A DNA stretch of 64,000 bases from Bryopsis sp. KO-2023. Its lineage: Eukaryota > Chlorophyta > Ulvophyceae > Bryopsidales > Bryopsidaceae. Where the stretch lies: positions 6,789,501 to 6,853,500 of the forward strand of contig BSYQ01000005.1 of NCBI GenBank assembly GCA_030272585.1, in the 5' to 3' direction. Of this stretch, positions 58,543 to 64,000 are shown piece after piece (within the stretch, counting starts at the first letter, position 1; each line of letters begins with the position of its first letter). Under the pieces are notes generated by a model. It was not told the DNA's origin. It saw only the letters and a list, made by a program, of their open reading frames with translations, and did no database searches. The translations under genes and the position numbers were made by a program.

Positions 58543-59445
58543 ATGGCTGCCGACACACCCGCCGCAATTATTGCGAGGTTGGAAGCGGAGGTAGCTCAAA
58601 AAGAAGAGGAGCTGCAGCACTTTACGTCGACCGCAGAGGAAGTGCTGCAGAACAATGAGGCCTTAACCCGGCAGCTCTCAGAGTTGAGTGACCGGACGAA
58701 AGCAGCTGAGGCTGCGAAGGAGGCAGCGGAGAAAGCCAAGGAAAAGGCGGAGGCGGAAAAGAAAGAAGCGGAGGACAAGACCAAGGTCTTGGAAGAAAAA
58801 TTGGAAGCCATGAAGCTGAAGAAGCAGCGGTTCCAATCTCACATGATGGCTAACCATCGTGAGAATGACCTCCGTAAACAAGCTCTCGGGGGAATGGTGG
58901 ATCGATTTACCGCGGTAGAGGAAACGCTGCAGCGAGCTGTAGCAACCGCGTGGAGTGCAGCAGCCAACAACCTTAAGAAGGAATTGGCAGAACAAGAGCT
59001 GCAGATCGATTTGCTGGGAGAGTCCCTCAGAGACGGCTCTGAAAAACTTCAAGTGCAGAGCGAAACAACGGACAAGATGCTGCGTTTGAACCCGCCGGTA
59101 CCAGCACCACGGGTACGCGAAGAACTGGATCGCCAAGTCCAAGTTCTGTTGTCAAACGCAACACTTGATCTGGAACCGTCCAAGGACGATGATGCGGGAG
59201 GCTCAAGCAAGGGCAAGGGGAAAGGGAAAAACAAACGCCCAAGCTCGCCGTGTAGGGATGAAGATCCACACGGAAAGAGAAGGCGAGAGGACGGTGACGA
59301 TGAAGGTGGTGAGCCACCGAGGGATCGTATGCCTGGAGATGCAGCAAGAGCCAACTTGTTACTCAAGTTAAAGGCTGCCGCATTAAAGACTCCAGCACCC
59401 TCACAACCAGCACCAACAGTTCAGACTCCCGGAGATGAGGCTACC
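58543..59445 (+). pseudogene. ORF3 of A3, N-terminal part up to element D
   Basis: Coiled coils and basic patch as in A2 ORF3. The Cys/His module would lie beyond D, outside the window. CTACC at 59441-59445 is the probable target duplication of D. Confidence 0.8.
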
Positions 59446-59719
59446 TGATAGGGGCCCTCCTCCAAGTGGAGGAGGGTAGAACGTGGGAACACAACACAAT
59501 AGCAAACCTAGCCCCAAAGGTTACACAATGTCAAAAATACAACCCTTTAAGTACCGTCCACAACACACTAACCCCTTACTCTACAGTGACACACCCACTC
59601 ACCGATGGGACATCTAGACACTAACCTCGTCACCTCGTATCAACTACTCCCCCCCCCCCCCCGAGTGGTGTCCTCAGCACTCAAGAAAGTTAATCGCGAA
59701 AGAAAAACCCGAAAGAAAT
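59446..59719 (-). mobile_element. Element D, 3' LTR and polypurine tract only
   Basis: A 197-bp LTR (59446-59642), plus-strand TGATAGGGGCCC to CACCTCGTATCA, followed by ACTACT and a run of 14 C (59649-59662), i.e. a poly-G tract on its coding strand. The LTR end and tract match those of C, though most of the LTR does not, so D is a relative of C. Its interior is interrupted by E and the rest is outside the window. Confidence 0.75.
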
Positions 59720-60360
59720 TGTAACGATTCTGCCCCTGCAGATCGCTTTTTCTGCTTCAACATACTGAAGACTGCGACCCTGCCGGTCTGCCAGTCTGAA
59801 CTGCCGTTCTATTGAACGACCATCAAGGGAGACACTTGAACCTAGCAAGGTTCAAGGGGAGATCAGGTTCCAAACTAAGGTTACAAGAATGTCCAAACCC
59901 CAACAACTTATACCGTTTCTTCCAACCCTGATCCAAACTGATCCTAAGCCATAACATCAGTCTGCATCAGTGTTGCAGACCATCAAACTACCAAGTTCCT
60001 TTCAGTCCCCTTTCATGACATGCAGCCTCAGACACCTTGCACGGTACTGCGGTCCTGAGTCTGCCACCTAAGACCTTCTAGAACCTTGTGCCTGCCAGCT
60101 CTGCAGCCCACGTTCTGCAACGCTGCCAGCACCTGTCTGCCATCAGCAACCCTGTCAGCCCGACTACTCTGCCACTTCGTCAGTCTGCCAATCTGCTGAC
60201 TACCAGTCCTTTAGTCTGCAGGTCTGAAGGACCTGAACCATTCCTGCTTCTGCAGAATCATAGCAGTCAACCTGCAGCTCTAACCTGTCAGCCCAATCAC
60301 TGCCAGTCTGCAAGCCTGCAGGTCTGCCTGAATCTCCTTTGATTCTGCCGAATCCTTACA
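59720..60360 (-). repeat. Element E, 3' LTR (relative of family B)
   Basis: 641 bp, plus-strand TGTAACGATTCTGCC to GAATCCTTACA, with Cys-poor CTGCCAG/CTGCAG-rich content like the B2 LTR. It is followed by TTCCTCCCCATCTAG, the B2-type polypurine tract. The second LTR is not in the window. GAAAT at 59715-59719 would be its target duplication. Confidence 0.8.
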
Positions 60361-61501
60361 TTCCTCCCCATCTAGTTGGCAGTAGTCCCTTACTGCCCTA
60401 AGAGACTTATAACAACCTTGTCCCTTGGATTTCAAATACCCAAAGGAACTTCTGCCTCAAAGTTCAGTTTGAAAAGTTGCTATCCCATCTTGCCAACTAC
60501 CAAACACCTTTTGGAAGGACTGACCAACTAAAAATATCCTTTCGAAAAATATATGCTTCTTTCTCAACATTCTGGAGCATACCTCTGAATTGCCTAGAAA
60601 ACTACTCAGAAAAATCCCAATAACACAAATAAGAAAACCGAAGAACTTCCCTTTCGGAATTGTAATGTGCTACTGAACAAAATTCAATTCCTTTCTGCAG
60701 CCTATAAACTCCATAGATTTTAATATTGACTATTTGAGAAACCAACAGAAAAATAGCAAAAATCTGCTGCAGCTTTTAGAGTCTCAGCAATTCACCTTTC
60801 TGCTCAAATATCGTTTTTCAATGATAAAAGAAAGACACCAAATATTTTGCAACTACCAAAACTTCTGAAACTTCATAGTGTCCCATAATTTCCAACTCAA
60901 CAATTGCATATTGAAAACCTGCAAACTGCCACCACTGTCTGCAAATTATCTCTGCAACTATTGCCACAGTCTGCAACCCTGCAAACTGGTACTACCACAA
61001 TCCAGAACTCTACAAACTGTTGCTGCCAAAATTTGCAACTCAGCAAAATGCCACTTTCACAATATGCAAACTGTCTTGGAGTAAAGAAGAAGGTTGAATG
61101 ACTGAAGTTCTGTCTCCCAAAAGAAGTTTCCAACCTTTTGAAAACCAAGAGATCACCAGTCACTCCAGCAGCTCCTCAGAGTTGAAGCTCCTTGCTGCAT
61201 AGTGAGCTGCCACATGTCTCCACCAAGTTAGCCTTCCGCATAGCAATGAAAAGCGAGCGATAGGATCTTGCAACAACAAGTCTCCAGATGTTCTTCAATG
61301 AAGAAGTGAGCTTGCTCCTCAATTTTTCCCTGAAGCATGCTCCCTTCTGTTCCTGCTTCCTCTCTCCTGAGTCAAGAATGTTCAGAGTACCTAAAGATTG
61401 ATTGCATTAATTGTTCCCGAGTTCTTCTATGCCTTCTCCGGTTTTCCCATATATGAATCTATACAAACCAGAGTATATGAAAACCCAGAAATTCCACTTG
61501 G
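60361..61501 (-). other. E interior, 3' untranslated region
   Basis: The first 60 bases follow B2 closely (CTAGTTGGCAGTAGTCCCTT), then similarity is lost. It is A/T-rich with many CTGCAAAC/CTGCCA words. No protein domain seen on either strand. The last five bases CTTGG are the duplication of the solo LTR. Confidence 0.55.
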
Positions 61502-61933
61502 TGTTAGTCTTTTAGCGCTATACGAGGTAGTTTGGGATAGAGCCGAGGGTGGCTGACGCATGTGGGTTCGCGAGTAAGACAGATTAGACCCAGAGTTTGG
61601 GGCATGCGTCAGCGTACTACACTTAGGGGTACTTAAGAGGCCCACTCGTTGTTTTGACATTCTTATTCCAATTCACTTTACTTTGTAAGAACTCGGGATT
61701 CGTGGGATTGGTGTGTTCCCGCTTGTGTGTGTGTTTGTGTGTGTGTGTGTTAAGTGTTTGCCTGACGCAATCACTTCCCAACCCAAGTGCTCTAGTAGCG
61801 TTCACAACCGCGCTAGCTAGAGAGTTGTCTAAACCAACAAACCCCACAAGTATACTTGCGTTAGCCAGCAAGTTATCACGAATCCAACCAACACAGCCGA
61901 CCACTATTGCGTCACCCACAAGCTTCACTATCA
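61502..61933 (+). mobile_element. Solo LTR of family A (A4)
   Basis: 432 bp, TGTTAGTC to CTTCACTATCA, with duplication CTTGG on both sides (61497-61501 and 61934-61938). It is left after recombination between two LTRs. It is about 12 bases longer than other A LTRs near 61660-61672. Confidence 0.93.
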
Positions 61934-63425
61934 CTTGGCCTATCCTGACTTAATGAAATCAACCCTTTCTTTCAACCAGCAAGACTTCACTCAGTGATAT
62001 TTCCTTTTTCTTTGATAAATATCCAACAACTGAGTGCTGAAAGAATCCATACCAATGTACCCTCTGAAATTCAGTAAACCTCAAGTAAGCACCGATCTAA
62101 CTGATTCAATCAATGGTCATGCAAACTTCTGTAAATTCCAAACCAACTAAATCCACAGCAAAATATGTGTCGTGAACCAGAATATTTCAGTCCACCAGAA
62201 ACACCCTTGCTAAGACTGCAAATGTTCACTTCTGCATCGTCCTAAAGTAGTGAACTATGCCTAGTTCCTTAATCCACTCTGCAAGAACTGTAGAACTGAA
62301 AACACATATTTACTGACCACCAAGATATTGCAAACACTATCCATGAATTCCCATCAGCTCTGAAAGAGTATTACTAACAACCTCTTCCTTTTCTCAGAAA
62401 CCTTAATGAAGGTGTGTGTCTCTTTGCAACACCTACTGAAACAAATGCAATTTTGGAAAAACAAAAATGAAACGCATCGGTTGAACCGAGGCCCCCTCCC
62501 CATCTGAAATGGAGCTTGTCCTCAAGCAACCATGCAACCATGCAAAACCATATCACTGTACCAGCTACAGAAAGTTGAGCTGTTCGGAGCAGCCAAAATA
62601 ACCCCAAACAACTGAACAAACTACTTCAGAAAACAAGCCTGAAAAACTGAAGGCCTGAATTTGCTCTGCCAAAGTCAGAATAATCTGCTGCCCCAGATTG
62701 TAACCAAACGTTCAGTTCTCAACCTTTCTGATTTGTTTTGTTCTCACACAAATATACACCAACTACGTCACCAAAGATCAAAGCTATTTCTGATTCATTG
62801 ACTAGAAAAGAAATAGAAAAGAAAGAAAACACAGAAAATTTTGCAGCCCTGCAAAGTGTTCCTGCAGCTAACAGGTTCTGCACCTGCAATGTACCAACTG
62901 CCCATAACAAATGTCCAGATCTCCTGCAAAAATTTTCACTGTCCCTTTTGTTTCTTTGTATGTAAAGCTGAACCTGACCATCGAATGTCATAACCTTCAG
63001 CTCCTGATCTTTGACACCATGCTATCCATGCATCAAGTTCAAACACTAGCCCATTGTGTTTACTAGTACATCGTCATGAAATAAAAGAGCTGCCAACTCA
63101 TGATACTTCATGTCTAACCACTGCAAACAAACTCAAAAAGAAATCCACCTGAAAATCTGAATCCTGCCTGAAAATCTGAGAGAACTTTTCTTTTCTTTTC
63201 TTTAACTCTGCTGATTCCCACTGATTCAAACACCAAATCAGAGATAGATCTTCAGAAACTGAAAATCCTTTGCTTTTCCTTCTGAGCTTTATATTTCTCA
63301 CAATAATATTTGAACTACCGCTGGTCCACGTATATATAGACTTCTCAAAGAAATCAGAAATATAGACTTCACCCCTGATTTTCTTTCTTGATCTCCTGAA
63401 AATCTGCAACTCAAACCAGATCTAA
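61934..63425. other. Non-coding region between the solo LTR and A5
   Basis: About 1.5 kb, A/T-rich, probably more of E or a further old element. No domain seen. At 62491-62530 the minus strand shows TTGAGGACAAGCTCC followed by a purine tract (AGATGGGGAGGGGGC), the kind of 3'-end signature known from plant Ty3/Gypsy elements. I could not find an LTR beside it. Confidence 0.4.
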
Positions 63426-64000
63426 TGATAGTGAAGCTTGTGGGTGACGCAATAGTGGTCGGCTGTGTTGATTGGATTCGTGATAACTTGCTGGCTAACG
63501 CAAGTATACTTGTGGGGTTTGTTGGTTTAGACAACTCTCTAGCTAGCGCGGTTGTGAACGCTACTAGAGCACTTGGGTTGGGAAGTGATTGCGTCAGGCA
63601 AACACTTAACACACACACACACAAACACACACACAAGCGGGAACACACCAATCCCACGAATCCCGAGTTCTTACAAAATAAAGTGAACGTCAAAACAACG
63701 AGTGGGCCTCTTAAGTACCCCTAAGTGTAGTACGCTGACGCATGCCCCAAACTCTGGGTCTAATCTGTCTTACTCGCGAACCCGCATGCGTCAGCCACCC
63801 TCGGCTCTATCCCAAACTACCTCGTATAGCGCTAAAAGACTAACATACGCCCCCCCCGCAAAAAGTGGGCGCCCACGCACACCAAAACACAAAGAAAAAC
63901 AAAAACACAAAAACACAAACACAAAACTCACCCACTCCCATACCCACACCCAACTGTCTTGGACCTGTCTCTTGCTCTGACGTCTCTGACAGCTGCTGCA
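63426..64000 (-). mobile_element. Element A5, family A, 3' end at window edge
   Basis: LTR 63426-63845 (420 bp, minus orientation), then the G-run tract and the 3' spacer identical in kind to A2. The interior continues beyond 64000. TCTAA (63421-63425) would be the target duplication. LTR variants match those of A2, so it belongs to the same young group. Confidence 0.88.

Larger units (their letters stand above)
12260..59445 (+). mobile_element. Element A3, family A chromovirus, host of four insertions
   Basis: The plus-strand backbone of most of the window. Its pieces in order are: 5' LTR part 12260-12463, B1, rest of LTR to 22031, gag 22177-24828, pol piece to 27104, B2, pol piece 36091-36905, C, pol piece 57176-58092, ORF3 from 58543 to 59445, then D. 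Its 3' LTR is not in the window. It is broken by at least four insertions and about one further lesion. It is older than B1, B2, C, A2 and D. Confidence 0.85.

Noticed and set aside
63425-63724. Recurrent 99-106 residue frame (MIVKLVGDAIVVGC start) antisense in every A LTR, and a frame of similar length on the other strand
   Set aside because: It recurs only because the LTR is repeated. It runs through the GT microsatellite, its ends vary with flanking DNA, and both strands are equally open. No sign of selection can be seen.
1-64000. CRISPR arrays, tRNA or rRNA genes, host protein genes
   Set aside because: Looked for on both strands and not seen. Regular repeats found are LTRs, minisatellites or element duplicates.

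Overview
No host gene is visible. The window is a stack of nested LTR retrotransposons, nearly all chromodomain-bearing Ty3/Gypsy (chromovirus) elements, plus one short hAT-type DNA transposon present twice through a local duplication. It suggests a large, repeat-swollen eukaryotic nuclear genome. The integrase and RNase H style, and a plant-like 3'-end motif near 62.5 kb, make me lean to the green lineage (for example a streptophyte alga or early-diverging plant). A fungus remains possible; this is a low-confidence inference. Family names A to E are mine.

Three well-sampled families occur. Family A has LTRs of about 420 bp and the order gag, pol, ORF3. Family B has LTRs of about 350-464 bp and the order ORF0, gag, pol, ORF3. 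Family C has 174-bp LTRs and the order gag, pol, ORF3. Families D and E are seen only by their 3' ends. In A, B and C, pol lies in the -1 frame relative to gag and ends in a chromodomain, and a third gene follows pol. That third gene has a coiled-coil N-terminal part and a C-terminal cysteine/histidine module with a RING-like ligand order.

Layout. 1-575 is unassigned. 576-12259 is a minus-strand tandem of family A (A1) with a 2.3-kb direct duplication; each duplicate carries the same 656-bp hAT element. At 12259/12260 A1 meets element A3 head to head, forming a 204-bp-arm palindrome. A3 (plus strand) is the backbone of 12260-59445 and has been entered by B1 (12464-21828, in its 5' LTR), B2 (27105-36090, in pol), C (36906-57175, in pol) and D (from 59446, in ORF3). 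C in turn holds A2 (37295-47377), the best-preserved A copy. D holds E (from 59720), whose region contains a solo A LTR (61502-61933). Another A element (A5) enters at 63426 and leaves the window.

Five-base target duplications are readable for B1 (GTTTG), B2 (AGTGG), C (GCAAC), A2 (CGGGA) and the solo LTR (CTTGG), so the nesting order is firm. LTR pairs of A2, B2 and C look identical by eye, so those insertions are recent; the B1 LTRs differ at roughly half a dozen sites and B1 is older. In working copies Gag would form the particle, Pol would supply protease, reverse transcriptase/RNase H and integrase, and the chromodomain would steer integration to chromatin. The job of ORF3 is unknown.
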